Of a stretch of 14,646 nt of DNA, positions 6,785 to 13,114 are shown in pieces. The stretch spans positions 1 to 14,646 of the forward strand of contig JAFUTM010000281.1 in the NCBI GenBank assembly GCA_017484235.1, read 5' to 3'. Below the pieces are notes generated by a model. The model made no database searches and was not told where the DNA came from. It was given only the letters and a program-made list of their open reading frames with translations. Numbering within the stretch: the stretch's first letter is position 1; each line of letters opens with the position of its first letter. This DNA comes from Selenomonadaceae bacterium. Its GTDB lineage: Bacteria > Bacillota > Negativicutes > Selenomonadales > Selenomonadaceae. Made by a program: the position numbers and the translations under genes.

Positions 6785-7447
6785 AGAATGTCGTTGTTCC
6801 CAAAGGACTTCAGCTTCGGAACGTCTGATATACATAGGTTCCATATTCATTACATTGTCAATTTTACCGTCTGCCAAGAGGTCTCGACCACAAAGAGCAA
6901 CATTGGTCGCACGCGGCATACGCATATTAACCGGCGCAATTATAACATTTTCAGGCAGAGATTTAATTTTATGGCAAACATCACCGCAGATTATAATTTC
7001 ATCTTTCATAGATTCAGCTTTGTTGACAGCGTCCTCAATATTTAAAATTTCAATCTCAGTCACAGATTTTAAACGCTTAAAAATCTGAACATAAGCTCGA
7101 TTCTTCTGTGCATCAATCATAGCCATAACTGTTGAGAACGGAAAATGGTATGCAAGTGACATTAAAGTCGGCACACCTATAATCTGTATATTCCAAGCGT
7201 ACGCTAAGGCCTTTGCTGAGGCAAGTCCAATTCTGAGTCCAGTAAATGATCCAGGTCCGATGCTGACTGCAATTGCTTCAATCTTATCACGTGTAACATT
7301 TGACATCTGCAAAAGTTGTTTGAAGTGTGGAAGTAAGGTTTCCGAGTGTGTAAGACGTGAATCCTGTGTTATTTCAGTGCATTTATTTTCATCACAAACG
7401 GCAACACTGGCTGCCCTTGTTGCTGTTTCAATCGCCGCTATGTACAA
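6770..7447 (-). CDS. tsaB: t6A biosynthesis protein TsaB (YeaZ)
   Basis: Non-catalytic ASKHA-fold partner that dimerises with TsaD and is required for t6A37 formation in tRNA. The 225-residue product starts MYIAAIETATRAASVAV, matching the family N-terminus position for position, and contains the signature VSIGPGSFTGLRIGLASAKALAYA. The longest frame starts at TTG 7454-7456, only 1 nt from AAGGAG (7458-7463); the next in-frame TTG at 7445-7447 has a 10-nt spacer and fits the family length, so I choose it. It overlaps the tsaE 3' end by 20 bases, indicating coupling. The last four codons (LIRN) and the stop lie within the GAATT-type repeat that follows, so the C-terminal tail has probably been altered by the repeat. 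Confidence 0.93.
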   Translation of the reverse strand: MYIAAIETATRAASVAVCDENKCTEITQDSRLTHSETLLPHFKQLLQMSNVTRDKIEAIAVSIGPGSFTGLRIGLASAKALAYAWNIQIIGVPTLMSLAYHFPFSTVMAMIDAQKNRAYVQIFKRLKSVTEIEILNIEDAVNKAESMKDEIIICGDVCHKIKSLPENVIIAPVNMRMPRATNVALCGRDLLADGKIDNVMNMEPMYIRRSEAEVLWEQRHSLIRN

Positions 7448-7910
7448 ATTCTTCAAGCTCCTTCAAAAAATCTTCGTGTTCTTCGCCAACACAGGAAAAT
7501 TGTATTCGCCTCATATTGCGTGCATCTTTTATACGTTCAAATTCAATTTTGACATAATTTTCGGGCAGTGCCTCTGGAAATCTTTCCGCCCATTCAATAA
7601 AGACTATACCTTCAGGAAAGTCCGTATACTCATAAAATCCAATATCTTCCAATTCTTCTTCCGTTGTCAGTCTGTATAAATCAAAGTGTACTATTGGGCA
7701 AAAGCCTTCATAAATGTTCATTAAATTAAAAGTTGGGCTGGTCACCTCGCCCTGTACGCCGAGTGTTCGTGCCATACTTTGTACAAAAAGCGTTTTGCCT
7801 GCACCAAGTCCACCTTCGAGACATACAACCGTACCCTCTCGTATTCGCTGCGCCACTTTAACTGCCAATTTTACCGTACCATATGGAGACTGTGTTATTT
7901 GTGTAAACAT
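7428..7910 (-). CDS. tsaE: t6A biosynthesis ATPase TsaE (YjeE)
   Basis: P-loop ATPase that binds the TsaBD complex and drives the t6A cycle. The 160-residue product has the Walker A motif LEGGLGAGKT (GGLGAGKT at residues 33-40), the switch region TSPTFNLMNIYEG, HFDLYRL and IEWAERFPEALP, all typical of TsaE. The frame opens at a TTG at 7929-7931, but GGAAAGG (7916-7922) sits inside that extension, 5 nt from ATG 7908-7910, which is therefore the start (MFTQITQSP). It is the first gene of the minus-strand cluster tsaE-tsaB-rimI-GT9-ligase-tsaD and faces the polyprenyl synthase gene across a divergent intergenic region. Confidence 0.95.
   Translation of the reverse strand: MFTQITQSPYGTVKLAVKVAQRIREGTVVCLEGGLGAGKTLFVQSMARTLGVQGEVTSPTFNLMNIYEGFCPIVHFDLYRLTTEEELEDIGFYEYTDFPEGIVFIEWAERFPEALPENYVKIEFERIKDARNMRRIQFSCVGEEHEDFLKELEEFVHSGD
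7458..7463 (-). promoter_or_regulatory. Ribosome-binding site of tsaB, inside tsaE
   Basis: AAGGAG on the minus strand, within the tsaE coding sequence, 10 nt from TTG 7445-7447 and only 1 nt from TTG 7454-7456. It decides in favour of the downstream TTG. Confidence 0.7.
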
Positions 7911-8147
7911 TATCGCCTTTCCTTTACTCAAAAATCCGTAATTGATTGAGTTATTTAAATAATTTTAATTATAAAAAATATACAAAAAACGTAACATAAA
8001 TATTTATTTCTATTCTATTCGCCGTCAATTAAAAGTCTCCTGCAATATAATGTTTAACAATAGATAAATTCGGCAATCAGAATTAATTATAATGCACGTA
8101 TCTGATTTTTAATTATAAATATATAAAAAATCTATTTATAACTATCT

Positions 8148-8175
8148 TTGCATAAGTAATTTTTTATGATACAAT
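8148..8175 (+). promoter_or_regulatory. Likely promoter of the polyprenyl synthase - SpoIID operon
   Basis: A -10 TACAAT at 8170-8175 with TTGCAT at 8148-8153 as a weak -35, 16-nt spacer. Transcription would begin near 8182, about 29 nt before the TTG start at 8211. The -35 matches only the TTG part of the consensus. Confidence 0.45.
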
Positions 8176-8199
8176 AAGTCAGACAAAATACAATAAGAC

Positions 8200-8206
8200 A
8201 GGTGAG
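8200..8206 (+). promoter_or_regulatory. Ribosome-binding site that fixes the polyprenyl synthase start
   Basis: AGGTGAG just upstream of TTG 8211-8213. The GTG (8202-8204) that opens the longest reading frame is part of this site and so is not the start. Confidence 0.65.
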
Positions 8207-8210
8207 ATTT

Positions 8211-9179
8211 TTGGATTTTATTTCAACATTAGACGAATTAACAAGTAACGACTTAATCAAACTGAATGAATTTATAGAATTGACAGTTAAAGATGAGCCT
8301 TTCATTGGTGAGGTATGTCTGCCTTTGGTTCGCGGCGGCAAACGTCTGCGTCCAATTTTATTCTTTCTGTGTGCCAAATCGGATAAGAATTATTCTTTTG
8401 AGAAAATAATGCCATTGGCAACGGCTATCGAATTAATTCATACAGCCAGTTTAGTACACGACGATATATTAGACAGCTCCAATATGAGAAGAGGCGAAAT
8501 AACCGCCAACGCAAAGTATGGGCCACAAATTGCAGTATTGGCTGGCGATTATCTCTTTGCTAAAGCATTTCAACTGGTTTCTGAAGGCAGTTACGGTGAT
8601 AAAGTTTCGTTGATATTGTCAAAATTGGTTAAAAATCTTTGCATTGGTGAAATTACACAGGATCGCTCTTTATTCACCGTTCCGAGTATGACGGAATACT
8701 ATGAACGAATTTGTTTAAAGACCGCCATATTTTTATCATCTTGTTGTGAGCTGGGTGCCATTGCTGCCAATTTGAATAAAGCGGATACTAAATCGTTAGC
8801 CGAATATGGACTCAATCTTGGCTTAGCGTTTCAAATTGTTGATGATCTGCTCGACTTTTTCGGCGATCCAAGTGCTACTGGAAAATCACTTGGCGGCGAC
8901 TTAAAGAGCGGAGTTATCACTTTGCCTGTAATCCGCGCATTGTCAATGAGTAATGAATCGGATACTTTGTTAAACCTTGTCACTAAATCCAATATATCCG
9001 ATTCTGAGGTTGCGAACGCGATAAACATAATAAAGCAAAGTGATTCCGAATACTATTGTAAGATGAGAGCAAATGCGCACATTGACTCTGCTATGGTTAA
9101 TCTGCCAAACGCCATTGATTCTTCGATTAAGCTTGTTCTTTTACAAATTGCTGACTTCGTTATAAACAGAACGTGGTGA
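8211..9179 (+). CDS. All-trans polyprenyl diphosphate synthase, long-chain type
   Basis: Elongates farnesyl- or geranylgeranyl-diphosphate with isopentenyl diphosphate to a long prenyl chain, most likely the side chain of menaquinone or another quinone. The 322-residue product has GGKRLRP (42-48, IPP binding), the first aspartate-rich motif HDDILD (DDILD at 84-88), GDYLFA, and the second motif VDDLLD (DDLLD at 211-215) followed by GDPSATGKSLGGDLKSG. The residue five before the first motif is Ala79, small, which in this family allows long products; exact chain length cannot be read. TTG 8211 is the start because the upstream GTG lies inside AGGTGAG. The SpoIID-like gene begins 4 nt after its stop codon, so they form an operon. 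Confidence 0.9.
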   Translation: MDFISTLDELTSNDLIKLNEFIELTVKDEPFIGEVCLPLVRGGKRLRPILFFLCAKSDKNYSFEKIMPLATAIELIHTASLVHDDILDSSNMRRGEITANAKYGPQIAVLAGDYLFAKAFQLVSEGSYGDKVSLILSKLVKNLCIGEITQDRSLFTVPSMTEYYERICLKTAIFLSSCCELGAIAANLNKADTKSLAEYGLNLGLAFQIVDDLLDFFGDPSATGKSLGGDLKSGVITLPVIRALSMSNESDTLLNLVTKSNISDSEVANAINIIKQSDSEYYCKMRANAHIDSAMVNLPNAIDSSIKLVLLQIADFVINRTW

Positions 9180-9183
9180 TTGC

Positions 9184-10359
9184 ATGAAAAAGGTTTTATC
9201 TTTAATTACAATTTTATCATTTGTATTATCATTTACCATAATGAATACGGCTCAAGCCGAAAAACCGAAAAGCTGGCAGCCGGAGCTTTTAGTTGGATTG
9301 TTCATTTCAAATACGCCAGTTAAATTAAAGACTAACTTATCAGCAGTATTAATTAATTCTGCAAATAATCATAATATAAAAGTCATCAATAAGAATACGG
9401 AAATTGTGATTTCCAACGTGGGAAATAGAATCCACGTTAATGGTCATTCAATAAACTGCAGTGAAATGGAGTTTCGTCCGCGCAATGAAAAAGAATTAAA
9501 AGATATGCAGACTCAAATTAATGGTAAAATGTATCGTGGAGGCGTAAAAGTTATCGCAACCAGTTCGGGTTTATCTATAATAAATATTGTTGCTGTAGAG
9601 GAATATTTGCGTGGTGTTGTACCAGGAGAGATGTCGCCTTCTTATCACGAAGAAGCACTTAAAGCACAGGCGGTTGCCGCCCGTACGTTTGCCTTAGTAA
9701 ATCGAAAACGTCACAAGGATTCCGGTTACGATCTCTGTAACACCACTCACTGCCAAGTGTATAATGGTGTTGAGGCTGAACATCGAATTACGAATAAAAT
9801 CATTGATGAAACATTTGGCGAAGTATTATTTTATAACAATAAATTAATCCAGGCACTGTTCCATACTGATTCAGGCGGTATGACTGAAAATGTTATTGAT
9901 GTTTGGGGTGTTGATTATCCTTATCTTCGTGCAGTATCTGAGATTGAAAAAGAGACAGGTGCCTGGACTTTACGTATTCCAATTAATGATTTTTCCTCTA
10001 AACTGGCAGCGGCCAAACACAATGTCGGCACAGTTAAATCTATAAAAATTACTCCGCTTAAAATTGGCAAGTCTACTGCTGACCGAACTGCCTCTGGCAG
10101 AGTAAAAGAAATTAATATTCAAGGCACCAAAGGTCAAACTAAAATCACCGGCACGGAGATGCGCTCAATATTCAGTTTGAGAAGTACTCTGTTTGAAATC
10201 AAAATCAGTGGTTCCGAAGTTATAATCAATGGATATGGCTGGGGTCATGGTGTTGGTATGTCTCAGAACGGAGCACAAAATCTTGCAAAACATAATTACA
10301 CTTACGACAAAATTTTAAGTCATTATTATAAAGGTACGACATTGAAACGACTTTATTAA
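9184..10359 (+). CDS. Secreted SpoIID/LytB domain protein
   Basis: A 391-residue exported wall protein of the SpoIID/LytB family. SpoIID is a lytic transglycosylase on peptidoglycan denuded of stem peptides, and LytB-like members act on or stimulate wall hydrolysis. Residues 1-25 form a Sec signal peptide (basic start, hydrophobic core, AQA before the cleavage site). The domain core is VEEYLRGVVPGEMSP with Glu149 at the position of the catalytic glutamate, then EALKAQAVAARTFAL, a THCQVYNG segment (C185 and C190 nearby), TDSGGMTENVIDVWG, and near the C-terminus GYGWGHGVGMSQNGAQ. The ATG at 9184 follows GGTGA that overlaps the preceding stop region. No sporulation genes accompany it, so a vegetative wall role is more likely than engulfment. 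Confidence 0.9.
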   Translation: MKKVLSLITILSFVLSFTIMNTAQAEKPKSWQPELLVGLFISNTPVKLKTNLSAVLINSANNHNIKVINKNTEIVISNVGNRIHVNGHSINCSEMEFRPRNEKELKDMQTQINGKMYRGGVKVIATSSGLSIINIVAVEEYLRGVVPGEMSPSYHEEALKAQAVAARTFALVNRKRHKDSGYDLCNTTHCQVYNGVEAEHRITNKIIDETFGEVLFYNNKLIQALFHTDSGGMTENVIDVWGVDYPYLRAVSEIEKETGAWTLRIPINDFSSKLAAAKHNVGTVKSIKITPLKIGKSTADRTASGRVKEINIQGTKGQTKITGTEMRSIFSLRSTLFEIKISGSEVIINGYGWGHGVGMSQNGAQNLAKHNYTYDKILSHYYKGTTLKRLY

Positions 10360-10428
10360 TTAATATATAAACATAAATCATACTGATCTTTAATTATTTT
10401 CATTGGTATTGGAGAAGGTAGTGATACT

Positions 10429-11199
10429 TTGGTCAATATAAACCTCATTGAATTTGATACAGATATTGGAAAGACTAAGCCGGAAAATATAATTCATACA
10501 AAAAATAAATGTCCGTTTTGTGATGTGGAACATCTGACGAACATTATTGATACGGACGGCGATATAATTTTTCTTAAAAATAAATACAATGTAGTCGTTG
10601 GTGCCGACCAATTCGTTTTAATTGAAGGCCACGAATGTGATATTGATATGCCAGATTATACCGATGAACATATGCATAGAGTTATCAAACTCGGTCTAAA
10701 ACATTGGAAGCATTTGTTAAACTGTGGAAAATACGAAGAAGTTTTATTTTTTAAAAATTTTGGATCAATGTCCGGTGGCACTATTCGCCATCCTCATATG
10801 CAACTCGTTGGATTTCCAAAGTTAAAATCAGATTTATTATTCTTTCCAGAAGAAATGCACGGCATTATTATAAAAGAATTGAACGGCGTCGAAATAAATG
10901 TATCAAATTGCCCGCGCATTGGTTTTGGTGAAATAAATATTGTACCGCAAAAAGATGCTGACATTAATACACTGGCAGATTTTATTAAAATTGGCGTGCA
11001 TTATCTTACACACTATTTTAGAAAAAACCTTACCAGTTATAATATCTTTTTCTATCACAAAGGCGAGCAGATTTATGTTAAAATAATACCTCGTTTTGCA
11101 ACTTCGCCATACTTCGTCGGGTACAATATAAGATTTTTACCAAACAATATTGGACGTATCGCCGACGAGATTAGCAGCATTTATTTTAGTGAAAAATAA
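10429..11199 (+). CDS. GalT/HIT-like protein, possibly DUF4931 family
   Basis: A 256-residue cytosolic protein resembling galactose-1-phosphate uridylyltransferase and other HIT-superfamily nucleotidyl transferases. It has a CPFC pair (C28, C31) like the GalT zinc site, a possible further ligand in EGHEC (H68), and the active-site block GGTIRHPHMQLVGFP with HPHMQ at 121-125; in GalT the second histidine of HPHGQ is the nucleophile. I believe this layout is that of the DUF4931 family, but from memory only. Substrate unknown; a nucleotide-sugar role would suit the nearby envelope genes, which is inference. TTG 10429-10431 is the start, with GGAGAAGG at 10411-10418 and a 10-nt spacer. It lies 69 bases after the SpoIID-like gene, with no terminator seen between. 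Confidence 0.7.
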   Translation: MVNINLIEFDTDIGKTKPENIIHTKNKCPFCDVEHLTNIIDTDGDIIFLKNKYNVVVGADQFVLIEGHECDIDMPDYTDEHMHRVIKLGLKHWKHLLNCGKYEEVLFFKNFGSMSGGTIRHPHMQLVGFPKLKSDLLFFPEEMHGIIIKELNGVEINVSNCPRIGFGEINIVPQKDADINTLADFIKIGVHYLTHYFRKNLTSYNIFFYHKGEQIYVKIIPRFATSPYFVGYNIRFLPNNIGRIADEISSIYFSEK

Positions 11200-11201
11200 T
11201 T

Positions 11202-11759
11202 CTAATCTTCTGCCTCGAGTGACAATTCTTTATTATCAGCTTTACGCTCAAAGTATTCACGATCCAGCATTCCAAAAATAATTAAATTTTCGTAAATACC
11301 ATCGGTCAAGAGCGTTTCTCGAATCAATCCTTCACGCTGCAGACCTTCGGATTCGTAAAGATGAATTGCAATTTCATTATAATCTTTGCAATCCAGCCAG
11401 GCACGATGAAATTTTTTTACTTCAAACGTCCAGGCTTTTAACAGTTTCATTGCCTCGTGTCCATAACCAAGACCTTTACGCCCAACAATTACGTGCGTCC
11501 ATTCCATTTCTTTGGCTTTGTTATCCAGACCACGAATCATAAAATAGCCGGCAGGATCTTCGGTGTCACGTTCCTCAATAATGACATTCATTATTTGTGT
11601 ACCGTCAGATTTTGCCGCTTTACCTTGATAGTTTTTGTCAAACGGCACAATAAATTTAAGATTTTCGGGCGCAAATTGCAAAGCTGTGATATAATCTACG
11701 TCAGAGACGGTAGCTCGTCTTAGCATAAGCCGTCTGCCTTCAATCAATATTTCTGACAT
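11202..11759 (-). CDS. GNAT-family N-acetyltransferase (RimJ/RimL/SpeG-like)
   Basis: A 185-residue acetyl-CoA-dependent acetyltransferase. The start MSEILIEGRRLMLRRATVSD is typical of RimJ/RimL-like GNATs; the acetyl-CoA loop is VIVGRKGLGYGHEAMKLLKAWTFE, followed by NEIAIHLYESEGLQREGLIRE, the usual motif B and substrate end. The target (ribosomal protein, polyamine, amino acid or drug) cannot be told. The frame starts at ATG 11763-11765, but AAGGAG (11768-11773) is 8 nt from ATG 11757-11759 and only 2 nt from the upstream one, so the inner ATG is chosen. Its stop is 2 nt from the stop of the convergent GalT-like gene, and it diverges from the MscS gene over the inverted repeat at 11784-11831. 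Confidence 0.8.
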   Translation of the reverse strand: MSEILIEGRRLMLRRATVSDVDYITALQFAPENLKFIVPFDKNYQGKAAKSDGTQIMNVIIEERDTEDPAGYFMIRGLDNKAKEMEWTHVIVGRKGLGYGHEAMKLLKAWTFEVKKFHRAWLDCKDYNEIAIHLYESEGLQREGLIRETLLTDGIYENLIIFGMLDREYFERKADNKELSLEAED

Positions 11760-11785
11760 TAGCATCGCTCCTTAATCATTCTGTG

Positions 11786-11794
11786 TGATATAAT
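11786..11794 (+). promoter_or_regulatory. Extended -10 promoter toward the MscS gene
   Basis: TGA-TATAAT with no good -35 upstream, as expected for an extended -10. Transcription would start near 11801, giving a leader of about 78 nt. An alternative plus-strand promoter is TTGGTT (11798-11803), 16 nt, TATTAT (11820-11825). Confidence 0.4.
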
Positions 11795-11820
11795 GCGTTG
11801 GTTACTAAGATACAAAATAT

Positions 11821-11829
11821 ATTATATCA
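11821..11829 (-). promoter_or_regulatory. Extended -10 promoter toward the GNAT gene
   Basis: TGA-TATAAT on the minus strand, mirror image of the plus-strand element. Transcription would start near 11814, about 55 nt before ATG 11759, so the two divergent transcripts would overlap by roughly 14 nt at their 5' ends. Confidence 0.4.
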
Positions 11830-11878
11830 CATTTAATCATAATGTATATATAAATTTTAATATTAGGAGGAAATTTAA

Positions 11879-12961
11879 TTGGAATATCTTTTAAATTTAA
11901 ACTGGGCACATATATCAGAGCTTCTGATTATGCCGGCCTGTATTTTAACTGTTGCACTTTCAATAGGCATTGCGTTAAATCGCTTGCTTACTCAAAGAAT
12001 TGATCGACACATCAAAGTAGACGATTTGAGACTCAATATTAAATCAATATTCTTCCGTGCGCTGCGCGGCATTCCGATTAACTTCTGTTTAATGACTGGT
12101 CTCTATTGGATCGTAAACACGAGTAATCTGCCCGAAGGTCTTGCAAGGATATTTTCTTATTTCTTGTTTAGTGTCATCGTATTTACTATCACACGTGTAT
12201 TGGAGCGCACCATTTCCGGCGTCGTTACAATGAAATTATCTGGAACCGGTGACGCCTCACAGAGTACTCTGCTTGATACAATATTTAAAACCGTTATTTA
12301 CGCATCAGGTGCATTAATCATTTTACAATATTGCGGTATATCCGTTGCACCAATCTTGACGGCAATGGGCGTCGGTGGTATGGCAGTTGCACTCGGTCTT
12401 CAAGAAACACTTGCAAATATTTTTTCCGGTTTACAGTTAATTTTATCTAAGCAGCTTCGCGTTAATGATTATATAAAACTCAGCACGGGCGATGAAGGCA
12501 GAGTTACCGACATTAACTGGCGTTTTACAACTATTATGCCGGCAAGTGAGGGCAGCGTCGTCGTAATTCCTAATAAAACGATTGCCGGTTCCATAACTAC
12601 CAATTATTCAATGCCGCGCGACGATATTGTTATTTCTGTACCAATTGGCGTGTCCTACGACAGCGATCTCGATAAGGTAGAACGTGTAACGGTTGAGACT
12701 GCACGTGGAATTATGGAACGAATCGACGGCTATAAGCCTATTATTGATGATAAAGGAATTGATCGTAATCCACTTGCTCCAGTAGTAAGATTCCACACGT
12801 TTGCTGATTCGTCTATTAACTTCAATGCGGTTTTGCACTCGACACAGTTTAATCTTCAATTTGTAATGAAACACGAGTTTATAAAAGAAATTTCCAGGCG
12901 CTATCGTGAAGAGGGCATTGAAATTCCATTCCCAATTCGTACTGTTATCAATACAAAATAA
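11879..12961 (+). CDS. MscS-family mechanosensitive ion channel
   Basis: An inner-membrane channel that opens under membrane tension to release solutes on hypo-osmotic shock. The 360-residue product has about four N-terminal hydrophobic segments (about residues 15-35, 65-82, 91-105, 135-152), then the pore-lining helix APILTAMGVGGMAVALGLQ followed by ETLANIFSGLQLI (about 157-188) with the Gly/Ala pattern of MscS TM3, then the beta domain (VNDYIKLSTGDEGRVTDINWRFT, VVIPNKTIAGSITTNYS) and the C-terminal alpha/beta domain. It has more N-terminal helices than E. coli MscS (three). TTG 11879 is the start with AGGAGG at 11865-11870, 8-nt spacer. It is transcribed away from the GNAT gene; 153 bases follow before the GltD-type gene, which has its own promoter. 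Confidence 0.9.
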   Translation: MEYLLNLNWAHISELLIMPACILTVALSIGIALNRLLTQRIDRHIKVDDLRLNIKSIFFRALRGIPINFCLMTGLYWIVNTSNLPEGLARIFSYFLFSVIVFTITRVLERTISGVVTMKLSGTGDASQSTLLDTIFKTVIYASGALIILQYCGISVAPILTAMGVGGMAVALGLQETLANIFSGLQLILSKQLRVNDYIKLSTGDEGRVTDINWRFTTIMPASEGSVVVIPNKTIAGSITTNYSMPRDDIVISVPIGVSYDSDLDKVERVTVETARGIMERIDGYKPIIDDKGIDRNPLAPVVRFHTFADSSINFNAVLHSTQFNLQFVMKHEFIKEISRRYREEGIEIPFPIRTVINTK

Positions 12962-13041
12962 TTAAGATTAAAACTTATGGAGAGCGTTTAATCAATTTTG
13001 GCAACGTCATATTCTGAAATATAAAATATTTTAAAAATCTG

Positions 13042-13070
13042 TCGACAATTCGTTTAAAATCATATAAAAT
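13042..13070 (+). promoter_or_regulatory. Sigma-70-type promoter for the GltD-type oxidoreductase
   Basis: TCGACA (13042-13047) and TAAAAT (13065-13070), each one mismatch from consensus, with the ideal 17-nt spacer. Transcription would start near 13077, about 38 nt before ATG 13115. This is among the strongest promoter matches in the window. Confidence 0.65.
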
Positions 13071-13114
13071 ATTAATTATAAAATGCGATGTGTAATTGAC
13101 AGGAGGAATTATTA

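Larger units (their letters stand above)
7911..8210. promoter_or_regulatory. Divergent intergenic region between tsaE and polyprenyl synthase
   Basis: This 300-base stretch holds no gene I can support; the open frames in it are short and lack family signatures or ribosome-binding sites. It is very AT-rich. On the minus strand a TATAAT at 7968-7973 could serve tsaE with a leader of about 50 nt, though its -35 is poor. An imperfect inverted repeat (TGCAATATAAT at 8041-8051 and ATTATAATGCA at 8086-8096, 10 of 11 matching) puts TATAAT boxes on both strands facing each other. The best plus-strand promoter is at 8148-8175. No terminator-like hairpin was seen. Confidence 0.5.
11784..11831. repeat. 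Perfect 11-bp inverted repeat with face-to-face -10 boxes
   Basis: TGTGATATAAT at 11784-11794 and its exact reverse complement ATTATATCACA at 11821-11831, separated by 26 bases. Each arm contains TGATATAAT, an extended -10 element (TGn-TATAAT), one pointing right toward the MscS gene and one pointing left toward the GNAT gene. It may be paired promoters, a dimeric-regulator operator (arms include TGTGA and TCACA), or both. Confidence 0.75.

Noticed and set aside
7260..7679. Plus-strand frame of 139 codons over tsaB and tsaE
   Set aside because: Antisense to two genes with full family motifs; no ribosome-binding site.
8132..8377. Minus-strand frame of 81 codons across the tsaE/polyprenyl synthase boundary
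   Set aside because: Mostly antisense to the polyprenyl synthase gene and the rest falls in promoter DNA; no supporting start signal.
11784..11831. CRP/FNR operator reading of the TGTGA and TCACA elements
   Set aside because: A CRP site needs TGTGA-N6-TCACA in one 16-bp palindrome; here the halves are some 37 bp apart, so only the inverted repeat and -10 reading is kept.
12966..12993. GATTAAAAC / GTTTAATC hairpin after the MscS stop codon
   Set aside because: All A-T apart from a pair or two, bulged, and the following T-run is short and displaced; too weak to call a terminator.
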